From the NCBI GenBank assembly GCA_040222455.1, contig JAVKDD010000033.1, forward strand, positions 1-64,000: a stretch of 64,000 nt of DNA. The letters are read 5' to 3'. Positions 44,971 through 54,180 of this stretch are shown piece after piece. The stretch comes from RHLJ01 sp040222455 (GTDB taxonomy: Bacteria; Bacteroidota; Rhodothermia; Balneolales; Balneolaceae). How positions within the stretch are numbered: position 1 is the stretch's first letter; each line of letters starts with the position of its first letter. The notes beneath the pieces are model-generated. The model searched no databases, was not told the DNA's origin, and saw only the letters and a list, made by a program, of their open reading frames with translations. The position numbers and the translations under genes were made by a program.

Positions 44971-46353
44971 ATGTCAATACTTATTAAAAATGGCCGGCTT
45001 GTTAATGCTTCTGAAGATTTCGTAGCAGATCTTTATATAGAGGATGAAACTATTTCTGCTATTGGAAAGAATCTTAGTTCTCCTGCTGATAAAGTAATTG
45101 ACGCTTCTGGAAAATTAGTTTTTCCTGGTGGAATTGACCCTCACGTCCATTTAGATATGCCATTTATGGGAACCTATTCGAGCGATGATTATGAGACAGG
45201 AACACGTGCTGCGTTGTTCGGTGGCACAACAACAGTTATAGATTTTATTCTACAAACACAGGGCGATTCACTACGAAATGCATTAACCACTTGGCAAGCA
45301 AAATCTGATGGTAAAGCCATTGGTGATTACTCTTATCATATGGCCGTTACAGACTTTAATGACGACGTAGCTGAAGAAGTGGTAGAAATGATTGAGAAAG
45401 AAGGAATTACTTCTTTCAAAACATTCATGGCTTACAAAGGAGCCTTAATGATCGATGATGGTCAAATGGTTCAGCTCATGAAAGTAGTTGAAAAACATGG
45501 TGGATTAGTAACAGTACATGCCACCAATGGCGATGTGATTGATTCGCTAATTGCGAAGCATCGTTCTGAAGGTAAGCTCTCCCCTCTGTATCACTATTTA
45601 TCGCAACCCGAAGTAACCGAAGCTGAAGCTTCAGCTCGATTTATAGATATGCTCGAATACACTGGTTGCACTGGATATATTGTTCATATGACCTGTGAGG
45701 GTGCACTTAATGCAGTTCGCCGAGCAACCTTAAGGAATCAACATCTTTTTGTGGAAACTTGTCCTCAATACTTACTTGTTGATGCATCTGTATATGACAA
45801 TGGTTTTGAAAGCGCTAAATGGGTTATGAGTCCACCAATTCGTGAAAAGAAAGATCAGGTTGCACTTTGGGCAGGATTAAACCAAGGGTTAGTAAATGTT
45901 ATTGGAACAGATCATTGTCCTTTCAAGTGGGATCAAAAACTGATGGGGAAAGATGATTTTTCAAAAATACCAAATGGACATCCAGCTATCGAACACCGTA
46001 TGGAATTAATCTTTTCAGAAGGTGTACACAAAAGAAAAATTTCCCTTAATAAATTTGTAGAAGTTACGGCTACAAACCCAGCAAAAATCTTTGGAATGCA
46101 TCCTCGTAAAGGATCGCTATCAGTAGGTGCAGATGCAGATATTGTGGTATTCAATCCAACAACAAAGCACACAATTTCAGTGAATTCGCATCATATGAAT
46201 GTTGATTATTCAAGCTATGAAGGTTGGGAAGTTACCGGAAAAACGGAAACGGTATTAAGAAGAGGAAAACTTGCTATCGAAAACGGTGAGTGTCTCCTAA
46301 AGCCAGGAAGTGGAAAGTTTATCGCACGAGGAAAAACCACGAAAATCCTCTAA
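44971..46353 (+). CDS. hydA: Dihydropyrimidinase
   Basis: The 460-residue amidohydrolase has the metal motif DPHVHLDMPF (about residues 56-65), FGGTTTVIDF, the carboxylated bridging lysine 156 in FMAYKG, further ligands in TVHATNGD and YIVHMTCEGAL, and GTDHCPF. It opens the ring of dihydrouracil (or dihydrothymine) to N-carbamoyl-beta-alanine, the second step of reductive pyrimidine breakdown. The gene follows the transporter by 11 bases. It is placed before beta-ureidopropionase, the enzyme for the next step. Hydantoins are possible side substrates. Confidence 0.95.
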   Translation: MSILIKNGRLVNASEDFVADLYIEDETISAIGKNLSSPADKVIDASGKLVFPGGIDPHVHLDMPFMGTYSSDDYETGTRAALFGGTTTVIDFILQTQGDSLRNALTTWQAKSDGKAIGDYSYHMAVTDFNDDVAEEVVEMIEKEGITSFKTFMAYKGALMIDDGQMVQLMKVVEKHGGLVTVHATNGDVIDSLIAKHRSEGKLSPLYHYLSQPEVTEAEASARFIDMLEYTGCTGYIVHMTCEGALNAVRRATLRNQHLFVETCPQYLLVDASVYDNGFESAKWVMSPPIREKKDQVALWAGLNQGLVNVIGTDHCPFKWDQKLMGKDDFSKIPNGHPAIEHRMELIFSEGVHKRKISLNKFVEVTATNPAKIFGMHPRKGSLSVGADADIVVFNPTTKHTISVNSHHMNVDYSSYEGWEVTGKTETVLRRGKLAIENGECLLKPGSGKFIARGKTTKIL

Positions 46354-46383
46354 AGAAAATCAGAACTAAAAAAGGAAAAGAAG

Positions 46384-47250
46384 ATGCCTAGAAAAGTTAA
46401 GTCCGGATTAATTCAAGTAAGCCTACCTATGACAGAAGGTGAAGGATCTATCCAAGAAATTATGAAAGCTATGGAAGAAAAACACATCCCTTACATTGAA
46501 GAAGCAGGTAAGAAAGGTGTTCAGATCCTTTGTATGCAGGAGATTTTCAATACCCCGTATTTCTGTCCTGGCCAAGATAAAGATTGGTATGCATCGGCTG
46601 AAACCGTTCCGGGACCAACAATAGAACGTATGCAAGAATATGCCAAAAAATATGAAATGGTAATGATTGTTCCCGTTTATGAGAAAGAACAAGCTGGCGT
46701 ATTTTACAATACTGCAGCTGTGATAGATGCTGATGGTAGCTACCTTGGAAAGTATCGCAAAAACCATATTCCTCACACTACTGGATTCTGGGAAAAATTC
46801 TTTTTTAAACCAGGAAACCTTGGATATCCTGTTTTTCAAACCAAATATGCCAAAGTGGGCGTTTATATCTGCTATGATCGTCATTTCCCTGACGGAGCTC
46901 GTGTTCTTGGCTTAAACGGCGCTGAAATTGTATACAATCCTTCTGCTACAGTTTCAGGATTGTCACAATATTTGTGGAAGTTGGAGCAACCAGCTCATGC
47001 TGCTGCAAATGGTTATTTTATGGGTTGTATCAATCGTGTAGGCGAGGAAAAACCATGGAATCTCGGACGTTTTTATGGAACCTCCTATCATGTTGATCCA
47101 AGAGGTCAAATTATTGATGAAGCCTCAGAATATGATGATGAGCTTCTCATTTCTGAATTTGATTTAGACATGATTGATGAAGTCCGTTCAACGTGGCAGT
47201 TTTTTAGAGATCGACGTCCAGAGACCTATGGAAAACTAACCGAACTCTAA
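46384..47250 (+). CDS. Beta-ureidopropionase / N-carbamoyl amidohydrolase (nitrilase superfamily)
   Basis: The 288-residue protein shows the nitrilase triad: Glu in LCMQEIFNTPYFCP (about residue 55), Lys in KYRKNHIPH (about 125) and Cys163 in VYICYDRHFPDG. This pattern is closest to N-carbamoyl-beta-alanine and N-carbamoylputrescine amidases. It should split N-carbamoyl-beta-alanine into beta-alanine, CO2 and ammonia, the third step after dihydropyrimidinase, whose gene is 30 bases upstream. An aaaaaggaaaagaag run serves as ribosome site. The substrate choice rests on context. Confidence 0.9.
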   Translation: MPRKVKSGLIQVSLPMTEGEGSIQEIMKAMEEKHIPYIEEAGKKGVQILCMQEIFNTPYFCPGQDKDWYASAETVPGPTIERMQEYAKKYEMVMIVPVYEKEQAGVFYNTAAVIDADGSYLGKYRKNHIPHTTGFWEKFFFKPGNLGYPVFQTKYAKVGVYICYDRHFPDGARVLGLNGAEIVYNPSATVSGLSQYLWKLEQPAHAAANGYFMGCINRVGEEKPWNLGRFYGTSYHVDPRGQIIDEASEYDDELLISEFDLDMIDEVRSTWQFFRDRRPETYGKLTEL

Positions 47251-47273
47251 TAACAACCAACTGGTATTCAACT

Positions 47274-48608
47274 ATGGCCGATTATAAACGACCTGAAAGC
47301 AAAGAAGAATTCCACCTAAACTTTGCTCAGAAAAAGCCCTTAATGAATGATACCGAAGCTCATCTCGAAAGTTCTCGGTGCCTGTTTTGTTACGACGCTC
47401 CATGTATAACAGCTTGCCCAACTGGTATTGATATTCCATTATTCATTAAACAAATTAGTTCTGATAATACAGTAGGAGCAGCAAAAACTATTTTTGATCA
47501 AAACTGGTTTGGAAATGCTTGTGGAAAAGTCTGTCCTACCAAAGTACTTTGTGAAGGTGCTTGTGTATATAATCATCAGGATGTTAAACCTATTGATATT
47601 GGGCGACTTCAAACCTACGCCACAGACACCGTAATTAGTTCAGGAAAAAAAATCTTCGAATCGGGAGCGCCAAACGGTAGAAAAATAGCCATTATAGGAG
47701 CTGGACCAGCAGGAATTTCTTGTGCATGTGAACTTCGAACATTAGGGTATGAGGTGGATATTTTTGAAGCTAAGGAAAAACCTTCCGGGTTAACCATTTA
47801 TGGAACGGCACCTTATAAAATCACCAACGAAGAAGTACTCGCTGAAATGGAGTACTTAGAAAACAGTTTAGGATATACCGTACATTATAATTCACCGATC
47901 TCAACTAAGGAGCAAATTAATGAACTTCAAAATAAGTATGATGCTATCTTTTTAGGTGTTGGCTTAGGACCAACTGCTAAACTTGATATTCCAGGCATAG
48001 ATCTTAAGAATGTAGAAGGTGCCGTTGAATTTGTTGAGGAACTCAGAATGAGACAACATGAAGTTAAAGTACCAAATCGTGTTATTGTTCTAGGTGGCGG
48101 TAATACGGCAATGGATGCTGCTTCAGAAACAGCTAGAATGGGTTCAGAATCTGTAATTTTAGCTTATCGCCGTTCTAAAGAACAAATGGGTGGATATTCC
48201 TTTGAATACGATCTTGCTGTAAGTGCTGGCGCTAAAGGTTTGTTTAATGTTCAGCCCATCCGTGTGGTTGGTAAAGATAAAGCTGAAGGTGTTGAGTTTA
48301 TCAAAACCGAACAAAAAAATGGTAAACTGGAATACATAACGGATAGCGAATTTATTCTTGAATGTGATCTGGTCATCAAAGCTACAGGCCAAGCTAAAAT
48401 GGCTCCATTCTTTCACCTAATTGATGGTCTTGAACTCGATTCAGGGAAACGAGTTATTGTTGATTCGAAAAGCTTCCAAACTACAAATCCATTCTTTTTT
48501 GCTGGCGGCGATGCTGTAAATGGCGGAGCCGAAGTGGTAAATGGTGCCCATGATGGAAAAGCTGCGGCTCATGGAATAGAAGCATGGCTTAATTCGCAAA
48601 ATTCATAA
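47274..48608 (+). CDS. preT: NAD-dependent dihydropyrimidine dehydrogenase subunit PreT
   Basis: The 444-residue flavoprotein has an N-terminal iron-sulfur domain (CLFCYDAPCITACPTGIDIP, ACGKVCPTKVLCEGAC), then an FAD Rossmann motif IIGAGPAGISCACELR (about 138-153) and a second nucleotide motif VIVLGGGNTAMDAASETARMG (quoted to its end; about 262-282). This is the architecture of PreT and of the N-terminal part of mammalian DPYD. It takes electrons from NADH and passes them to PreA, encoded 17 bases downstream. Together they reduce uracil and thymine to dihydropyrimidines. Confidence 0.94.
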   Translation: MADYKRPESKEEFHLNFAQKKPLMNDTEAHLESSRCLFCYDAPCITACPTGIDIPLFIKQISSDNTVGAAKTIFDQNWFGNACGKVCPTKVLCEGACVYNHQDVKPIDIGRLQTYATDTVISSGKKIFESGAPNGRKIAIIGAGPAGISCACELRTLGYEVDIFEAKEKPSGLTIYGTAPYKITNEEVLAEMEYLENSLGYTVHYNSPISTKEQINELQNKYDAIFLGVGLGPTAKLDIPGIDLKNVEGAVEFVEELRMRQHEVKVPNRVIVLGGGNTAMDAASETARMGSESVILAYRRSKEQMGGYSFEYDLAVSAGAKGLFNVQPIRVVGKDKAEGVEFIKTEQKNGKLEYITDSEFILECDLVIKATGQAKMAPFFHLIDGLELDSGKRVIVDSKSFQTTNPFFFAGGDAVNGGAEVVNGAHDGKAAAHGIEAWLNSQNS

Positions 48609-48625
48609 TCTAATTTTTAAATCTC

Positions 48626-49963
48626 ATGGCTGATCTATCTATCAATTTTGCTGGCATTAAAGCTCCAAATCCATTTTGGCTTGCATCCGCGCCTCCTACA
48701 AATTCGGGCTATCAAATTATGAAAGCTTTCGAAGCAGGCTGGGGTGGCGCAGTTTGGAAAACTCTTGGGGTTCCGGTTGTTAATGTATCAAGTAGATATG
48801 GTTCTACCGATTATCGAGGTTCCCGAATGGTAGGATTTAACAATATTGAATTAATTTCTGATCGTCCTCTTGCAGATAATCTCAAAGAGATTGAAGAGGT
48901 CAAAAAATACTTTCCTAATCATGCGGTAATTGCTTCTTTAATGGTTGAAAGCAAAGCAGAATGGCACCAAATAATCAAAGATTGCGAAAACGCTGGTGCT
49001 GATGGACTGGAACTAAACTTCGGATGCCCACATGGTATGTGTGAACGCGGAATGGGTTCTGCAGTTGGACAAGAACCCGAGGTACTCAAAACAATCGTTG
49101 AATGGGTGATGGAAGTTGCCAAGGTTCCAGTTATCACAAAACTTTCTCCAAATATTTCCCACATAACTGATCCGGGACTCGCCTCTGTTCAGGGTGGAAC
49201 GGATGCTATTTCTTTAGTGAATACTTTTAAAAGCATCGTTGGAATAAATTTAGATAACTACGCACCCTATCCCGACGTTGGAGGTGCAGGTAGTAACGGT
49301 GGATATTGCGGACCTGCGGTAAAACCTATTGCATTAAATATGGTTCGTGAACTTGCCAGTCACCTCGAAATAAAAGGAACTCCTATTAGTGGAATTGGAG
49401 GAATTGAAACCTGGCGAGATGTTGTGGAATATATTCTGCTCGGAGCTTCATCCGTTCAGGTTTGTACATCTGTGATGCATTATGGCTTTGGAATTATACG
49501 AGAAATCGAAGCTGGTGTGCTTCAGTTTATGAATGATAAAGGATACGATACCATCTATGATTTTGTAGGCAAGGCACTTCCAAATGTGAAAGAATGGAAA
49601 GATCTGAATCTAAATCATAAAGTCGTTGCCACCATTGACGACGAAAAGTGTATTGGCTGTGAACTTTGCTACATCGCTTGCGAAGATGGGGCTCATCAAG
49701 CTATTGGACTTTCTGGAGATCCTGGAAACCGTACTCCATATATCATTGATGATAATTGCGTAGGCTGTAATCTATGTTCTCTGGTTTGCCCAGTTCAAGA
49801 TTGTATAATAATGGAACGAAGAGATGATGGAAAAGCGGAAATCACTTGGGCAGAGCGTATGGACAATGATGATGTCCCAACTACATTTAATGATTCACGC
49901 GCCGGCGGGTTAGGACATTATGTTCCAGAACCCACTTTAGCATTGAAGAAAAATCGGAAGTAA
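48626..49963 (+). CDS. preA: NAD-dependent dihydropyrimidine dehydrogenase subunit PreA
   Basis: The 445-residue protein has an FMN TIM barrel (about 1-310, beginning LSINFAGIKAPNPFWLASAP) related to dihydroorotate dehydrogenase. The pyrimidine-site motif GLELNFGCPHGMCERGMGS carries the catalytic cysteine. The C-terminus has two [4Fe-4S] motifs, CIGCELCYIACEDGAHQAI and CVGCNLCSLVCPVQDC (about 335-395). It reduces uracil or thymine with electrons from PreT. It is the last gene of the cluster, converging on groEL with a terminator between. The assignment is secure, given both motif sets and the neighbour. Confidence 0.95.
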   Translation: MADLSINFAGIKAPNPFWLASAPPTNSGYQIMKAFEAGWGGAVWKTLGVPVVNVSSRYGSTDYRGSRMVGFNNIELISDRPLADNLKEIEEVKKYFPNHAVIASLMVESKAEWHQIIKDCENAGADGLELNFGCPHGMCERGMGSAVGQEPEVLKTIVEWVMEVAKVPVITKLSPNISHITDPGLASVQGGTDAISLVNTFKSIVGINLDNYAPYPDVGGAGSNGGYCGPAVKPIALNMVRELASHLEIKGTPISGIGGIETWRDVVEYILLGASSVQVCTSVMHYGFGIIREIEAGVLQFMNDKGYDTIYDFVGKALPNVKEWKDLNLNHKVVATIDDEKCIGCELCYIACEDGAHQAIGLSGDPGNRTPYIIDDNCVGCNLCSLVCPVQDCIIMERRDDGKAEITWAERMDNDDVPTTFNDSRAGGLGHYVPEPTLALKKNRK

Positions 49964-50001
49964 AAATAAAATCCGAATTTTAGATATTTCTATTTATTAA
50001 A

Positions 50002-50029
50002 AAAGCCCCTCCAAAATTGAAGGGGCTTT
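50002..50029 (-). terminator. Terminator of groESL, probably two-way
   Basis: aaagcccct (50002-50010) and aggggcttt (50021-50029) form a 9-base stem. On the minus strand a T-run follows directly; on the plus strand aatctttttag follows. It lies between the convergent preA and groEL ends and is the source of the similar sequence at 40067. Confidence 0.85.
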
Positions 50030-50062
50030 AATCTTTTTAGCTAAGATTTATGAGGGATGATA

Positions 50063-51724
50063 TTACATCATTCCGCCCATGCCTCCCATTCCTGGCATTC
50101 CGCCACCCATTCCGCCTGGCATTCCACCGCCGTTATCGTCGTCGCCTTTACTTGGCTTCTCTGAGATAACAGCTTCTGTAGTTAGTAATAATCCAGCAAC
50201 AGAAGCGGCATTTTGTAATGCATTTCTAGTCACTTTAGTAGGATCAATTACACCAGCTTTGATTAAGTCTTCATACACTTCAGTTCGTGCATTATAACCG
50301 AATGCGTCTTTTCCATCCATCACTTTCTGGATAACGATTGCACCTTCAACACCTGCGTTGTTAGCGATGCAACGTAATGGAGCTTCAATAGCCTTACGGA
50401 TGATATCAAATCCAACTTTTTCATCTGGATTGTCAGCTTTTAGTTTATCAAGAGCTGAAAGTGTTCTAAGAAGAGCTACTCCTCCACCTGGTACAATACC
50501 TTCTTCAACAGCAGCACGAGTTGCATGTAAAGCATCTTCAACACGAGCTTTTTTCTCTTTCATTTCAACTTCAGAAGCAGCACCGATGTAAAGAACAGCA
50601 ACACCACCACTTAGTTTAGCAAGACGTTCTTGTAACTTCTCACGATCGTAATCAGAAGTAGTGCTCTCGATTTGAGATTTAATCTGGTTTACACGTGCTT
50701 TGATATTATCACCTGTACCAGCGCCATCAACAATAGTTGTCGTGTCTTTGTCGATAGTTACACTTGCTGCTTGACCTAATTCTTTAAGAGTAGCTTTTTC
50801 TAGAGTGAATCCACGCTCTTCAGAAATTACAGTACCACCAGTTAGAATCGCGATGTCTTCTAACATTGCTTTTCTTCTGTCACCAAAACCAGGAGCTTTT
50901 ACAGCAGCGATTTTAAGTGAACCACGAAGTTTGTTAACAACAAGTGTTGCAAGAGCTTCGCCTTCAATATCTTCAGCAATAATTAATAGTGGTTGACTTG
51001 ATTGAACAACTTGTTCCAAAATTGGAAGAAGATCTTTCATCGAAGAAATCTTCTTGTCGAAGATCAAGATGTAAGGATTTTCCAATTCAGTAGTCATTTT
51101 CTCAGAATCAGTAACGAAGTAAGGAGAAAGGTAACCACGATCGAACTGCATACCTTCTACAGTTTCTAGGTAAGTATCTGTTCCTTTTGCTTCTTCAACA
51201 GTAATTACACCGTCTTTACCAACTTTTTCCATAGCATCGGCAATCAAGTTACCAATAAATTCGTCGTTGTTTGCTGAAATGGTACCAACTTGCGCAATTT
51301 CTTCGCGTCCGTCGATGTCTTTACTTAATTCTTTTAGGGAAGCAACAATAGCATCTACTGCTTTATCAATTCCTCTTTTAAGATCCATTGGGTTAGCACC
51401 GGCTGTTACGTTTTTTAAGCCTTGGCTAACAATTGCTTGAGCTAATACGGTTGCAGTAGTAGTACCATCACCTGCGTTATCACTGGTTCTGGAAGCAACT
51501 TCCTTCACCATTTGAGCGCCCATGTTTTCTACTTTATCTGCTAATTCGATTTCTTTAGCAACAGTAACACCATCTTTGGTTACAGTAGGTGCGCCGAATG
51601 ATTTTTCTATGACTACGTTTCTACCACGAGGCCCCAATGTTACTTTTACTGCATCTGCAAGTTTATCTACACCGCGCTTAAGAGCGTCGCGTGCTTCCAT
51701 ATCATAATGAACTAACTTTGACAT
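50063..51724 (-). CDS. groEL: Chaperonin GroEL (Hsp60)
   Basis: The 553-residue protein is a complete type I chaperonin. It has DAVKVTLGPRGRNVVIEKSF, the nucleotide-site DGTTTATVLAQAI, KAPGFGDRRKAMLEDIAILTGG (quoted in part), AAVEEGIVPGGGVALLR and the flexible C-terminal GGM repeats ending GGMGGMM. It folds cytosolic proteins with GroES, encoded 54 bases upstream. No CIRCE (HrcA) element was found before groES, so heat regulation here must use another route. Length is normal. Confidence 0.98.
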   Translation of the reverse strand: MSKLVHYDMEARDALKRGVDKLADAVKVTLGPRGRNVVIEKSFGAPTVTKDGVTVAKEIELADKVENMGAQMVKEVASRTSDNAGDGTTTATVLAQAIVSQGLKNVTAGANPMDLKRGIDKAVDAIVASLKELSKDIDGREEIAQVGTISANNDEFIGNLIADAMEKVGKDGVITVEEAKGTDTYLETVEGMQFDRGYLSPYFVTDSEKMTTELENPYILIFDKKISSMKDLLPILEQVVQSSQPLLIIAEDIEGEALATLVVNKLRGSLKIAAVKAPGFGDRRKAMLEDIAILTGGTVISEERGFTLEKATLKELGQAASVTIDKDTTTIVDGAGTGDNIKARVNQIKSQIESTTSDYDREKLQERLAKLSGGVAVLYIGAASEVEMKEKKARVEDALHATRAAVEEGIVPGGGVALLRTLSALDKLKADNPDEKVGFDIIRKAIEAPLRCIANNAGVEGAIVIQKVMDGKDAFGYNARTEVYEDLIKAGVIDPTKVTRNALQNAASVAGLLLTTEAVISEKPSKGDDDNGGGMPGGMGGGMPGMGGMGGMM

Positions 51725-51778
51725 AGTTTTTATCTTCTATTTTTTAAGTTTTGATTTAATTTTTTTTAAGGGATCTGA

Positions 51779-52066
51779 TTAAGCAAGAATGCCCACAACG
51801 TCAGATTCACGCATAATTAGAAACTCTTCTCCATCTAGAGTTACTTCTGTACCAGCGTATTTGCCATAAAGAACTTTGTCGCCTTCTTTTACTGACATTT
51901 CAATCTTATTTCCGTTTTCCACTTTTCCCGGTCCAACTGCAACGATAGTTCCTTGTTGTGGTTTTTCTTTCGCTGTATCAGGGATATACAATCCTGAGCT
52001 GGTAACTTCTTCAGCTACGTCCGCTTTTACTAGTACGCGGTCGCCTAAAGGTTTAATGCTAGCCAT
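51779..52066 (-). CDS. groES: Co-chaperonin GroES
   Basis: The 95-residue protein has the GroES barrel with the N-terminal IKPLGDRVLVKADVAEEVTSSG, the mobile-loop region SGLYIPDTAKEKPQQGTIVAVGPGK (each quoted in part) and KVLYGKYAGTEVTLDGEEFLIMRESDV. It caps GroEL. The gene leads the groESL operon and has a strong ribosome site, aaggagt at 52074-52080. Confidence 0.98.
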   Translation of the reverse strand: MASIKPLGDRVLVKADVAEEVTSSGLYIPDTAKEKPQQGTIVAVGPGKVENGNKIEMSVKEGDKVLYGKYAGTEVTLDGEEFLIMRESDVVGILA

Positions 52067-52073
52067 AAGTATG

Positions 52074-52080
52074 ACTCCTT
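52074..52080 (-). promoter_or_regulatory. Shine-Dalgarno site of groES
   Basis: On the minus strand aaggagt lies 7 bases before the groES ATG (52066). This is one of the few textbook ribosome sites in the window, fitting a highly expressed gene. Confidence 0.75.
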
Positions 52081-52160
52081 ATTTATTTTTAGTTAGTAAT
52101 TAAAGTTTTTGGGCTTTGCCCTTTTTAATCTGGTTGTTGTTATGCAACTACCGTACCAAA

Positions 52161-52934
52161 TCAATCCTGACTGCGAGACTTTTCAAAGAGGTGAGCCAAG
52201 TCTGCATATCTGTCAGGCGACCAGTTTTCTGCTCGCTGGTCGTAGTTAAATCCGTCAGGAAAAAAATCGCCAAGTGCCGGTTTCAATGAATTACTCAGTT
52301 TTTTTCGGCGTTGATTGAATGCCGTTCTAACAACCGTCTTAAGTGTTTTATCAGAACAAAGCATTTTTGGTTTATTGAAGATGAGTCGAATCACAGAACT
52401 CATCACTTTTGGTGGTGGACTGAATGAATTTGGTGAGACGTCAAAAAGTAATTCTGGCGAACTCATAAGTTGAGTCTGTACACTCAGAATTCCATAATCT
52501 TTAGTTGATGGTGAAGCCACCAAACGTTGGGCAACTTCTTTCTGCATCATTAAAATAGCTTCGGTAAAATATTCACGTGATTCCAGTAAACTAAATAAAA
52601 TAGGACTTGTGATATAATATGGAAGATTCCCAATCACAAAAGTATCGCCAGTTTCAGAAATCAATTCATGCCAATTAACTTTAAGCACATCTTTCTGATG
52701 AATGGTTAATCCTTCTAACTGTTCTTCTAAAACAGCTACGGCTCGTTGATCCAGTTCAATAGCATGAACATCTTGATGCTGTTGAACCAGCCATTTCGTC
52801 AAAGCCCCCGTTCCAGGACCTATTTCAATTACCCGATCTCCATCTTTCGCATTCACCGATTTAAGGATTTTTGCGATGATGTTATTATCGGTTAGAAAAT
52901 GCTGCCCGAGGCTTTTCTTGGTCTTAAAGCTCAA
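52161..52934 (-). CDS. rsmA: 16S rRNA dimethyladenosine transferase
   Basis: The 257-residue methyltransferase has the N-terminal KKSLGQHFLTDNNIIAKIL, SAM motif I VIEIGPGTGALTKWLV (about residues 36-51), and the catalytic N6-adenine motif NLPYYITSPIL (about 112-122). These are the KsgA/RsmA hallmarks. It dimethylates two adjacent adenines near the 3' end of 16S rRNA during small-subunit maturation. It lies 94 bases upstream of groES on the same strand but is probably a separate unit. Confidence 0.96.
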   Translation of the reverse strand: MSFKTKKSLGQHFLTDNNIIAKILKSVNAKDGDRVIEIGPGTGALTKWLVQQHQDVHAIELDQRAVAVLEEQLEGLTIHQKDVLKVNWHELISETGDTFVIGNLPYYITSPILFSLLESREYFTEAILMMQKEVAQRLVASPSTKDYGILSVQTQLMSSPELLFDVSPNSFSPPPKVMSSVIRLIFNKPKMLCSDKTLKTVVRTAFNQRRKKLSNSLKPALGDFFPDGFNYDQRAENWSPDRYADLAHLFEKSRSQD

Positions 52935-53094
52935 AGTAAATTGTTTTAGAATTCACTTATAAGGTACAAAGAATATTAATTCAGACCTGTCCTTATTCCT
53001 ATCCTTATAATAGAAAAGTCGATTTACCTGATCGAATTCAATCAGACTGATCATAAAAAGAGATCCAAACAATGCTTTTTTGAATTAAAACTAA

Positions 53095-54087
53095 TTAACT
53101 CTCTACTTCTTCCTCATAAAACTGAGGGCGAACTACAAGCAATGGCTTTTCGATTCTTCGTGCAACTTGCTCAGTTGTAGAACCAATAAATACTCTACTC
53201 AAACCAGTTCGACCATGGGTATTCATTACAACCAAATCTGCATGTTCATTGGCATAATCAATAATCTCATGGTGAGCCGCAATCCCTTTAATTACTTTTG
53301 TATGTAAGTCGATAGAAACCTTGTGAGGCTCATGTGTTGATACTATACAATCTTCGAAAGGAACTCCGGTTCTTTGAACATGCAATTGATATTGGTCATG
53401 CTCAAGGAAGTACTCTGTAAGTTTCACAATCAAATTTTCATAAACCTGTTGTTCATCTATGGTTGTAGGTACATAGGGAACCATATCACTTCCTGCAGAA
53501 TAGAGTTCGACAACATTTAATAGTTCAATACTTGTATTCAACTCTTTAGCTAACTCAAAAGCAGGAACCACAGAAAACAGAGAAGAATCAGAAAAATCAA
53601 CTGGAACTAAGATCGTATTAATATTATCAACTTTAACACTTTCGTTAACTGAAAGTACAGGAACACTACTATATCTAATTACTTTTTCAGTAGTTCCTCC
53701 CAGTAAATGAATAGAATCATGTTCTCCTCTGGAAGACATCAACACAAGATCATATTCTTTGGTATTTGCTTGTCTTGAGATTGCTTCCGATGGTTTTCTT
53801 TCTATCACTGAAAGCATTTTGCCTCTGTACTCTTTTTTAATGTATTTATTGGCTAATTCTTCCAGTTTTAGATGAGAATTTTCTAAACAGTGTGGGTATA
53901 CATTTTTTTCAAGTGAAAATGGAACACCGAGAGGATCCATACTTTCACTGAAATATTTCATAAGTGGAATTACATGGATAAGATCAACCGTACAGCCAAA
54001 CAAATCCACAAATTCACCAGCCATTTTAATTGCGTGTTCTGATCTCTCAGAAAAATCGGTAGGGACAAGAATATGATGCACTTTCAT
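53095..54087 (-). CDS. Universal stress protein with two tandem Usp domains
   Basis: From the ATG at 54087 the protein is 330 residues. This start is chosen because a GGAGG site precedes it by 5 bases and overlaps the alternative ATG at 54099. Domain one (about 1-150) starts VHHILVPTDFSERSEHAIKM and ends GGTTEKVIRYSSVPVLSV. Domain two (about 155-325) starts NTILVPVDFSDSSLFS and ends NTHGRTGLSRVFIGSTTEQV. The second carries the G-x2-G-x9-G(S/T) ATP-binding pattern; the first is a variant. Such tandem UspA proteins aid survival under stress, and ATP binding rather than hydrolysis is usual. Confidence 0.9.
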   Translation of the reverse strand: MKVHHILVPTDFSERSEHAIKMAGEFVDLFGCTVDLIHVIPLMKYFSESMDPLGVPFSLEKNVYPHCLENSHLKLEELANKYIKKEYRGKMLSVIERKPSEAISRQANTKEYDLVLMSSRGEHDSIHLLGGTTEKVIRYSSVPVLSVNESVKVDNINTILVPVDFSDSSLFSVVPAFELAKELNTSIELLNVVELYSAGSDMVPYVPTTIDEQQVYENLIVKLTEYFLEHDQYQLHVQRTGVPFEDCIVSTHEPHKVSIDLHTKVIKGIAAHHEIIDYANEHADLVVMNTHGRTGLSRVFIGSTTEQVARRIEKPLLVVRPQFYEEEVES

Positions 54088-54092
54088 GACAA

Positions 54093-54097
54093 CCTCC
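54093..54097 (-). promoter_or_regulatory. Shine-Dalgarno site deciding the Usp start
   Basis: GGAGG on the minus strand is 5 bases before the ATG at 54087 and overlaps the upstream in-frame ATG at 54099, so the downstream start is the real one. Confidence 0.75.
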
Positions 54098-54180
54098 ATG
54101 TTGGTTAACTTTTACAGCTAGAAATTACCAAAAATTCATGAAGTAATAATGAAGGAAATGGGCGATGCAGGCATCATTAA

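Noticed and set aside
52067..52160. Possible CIRCE or heat-shock operator before groES
   Set aside because: No TTAGCACTC-N9-GAGTGCTAA-like pair is present. The only structure is a short gggc/gccc stem around ttt, too small to call.
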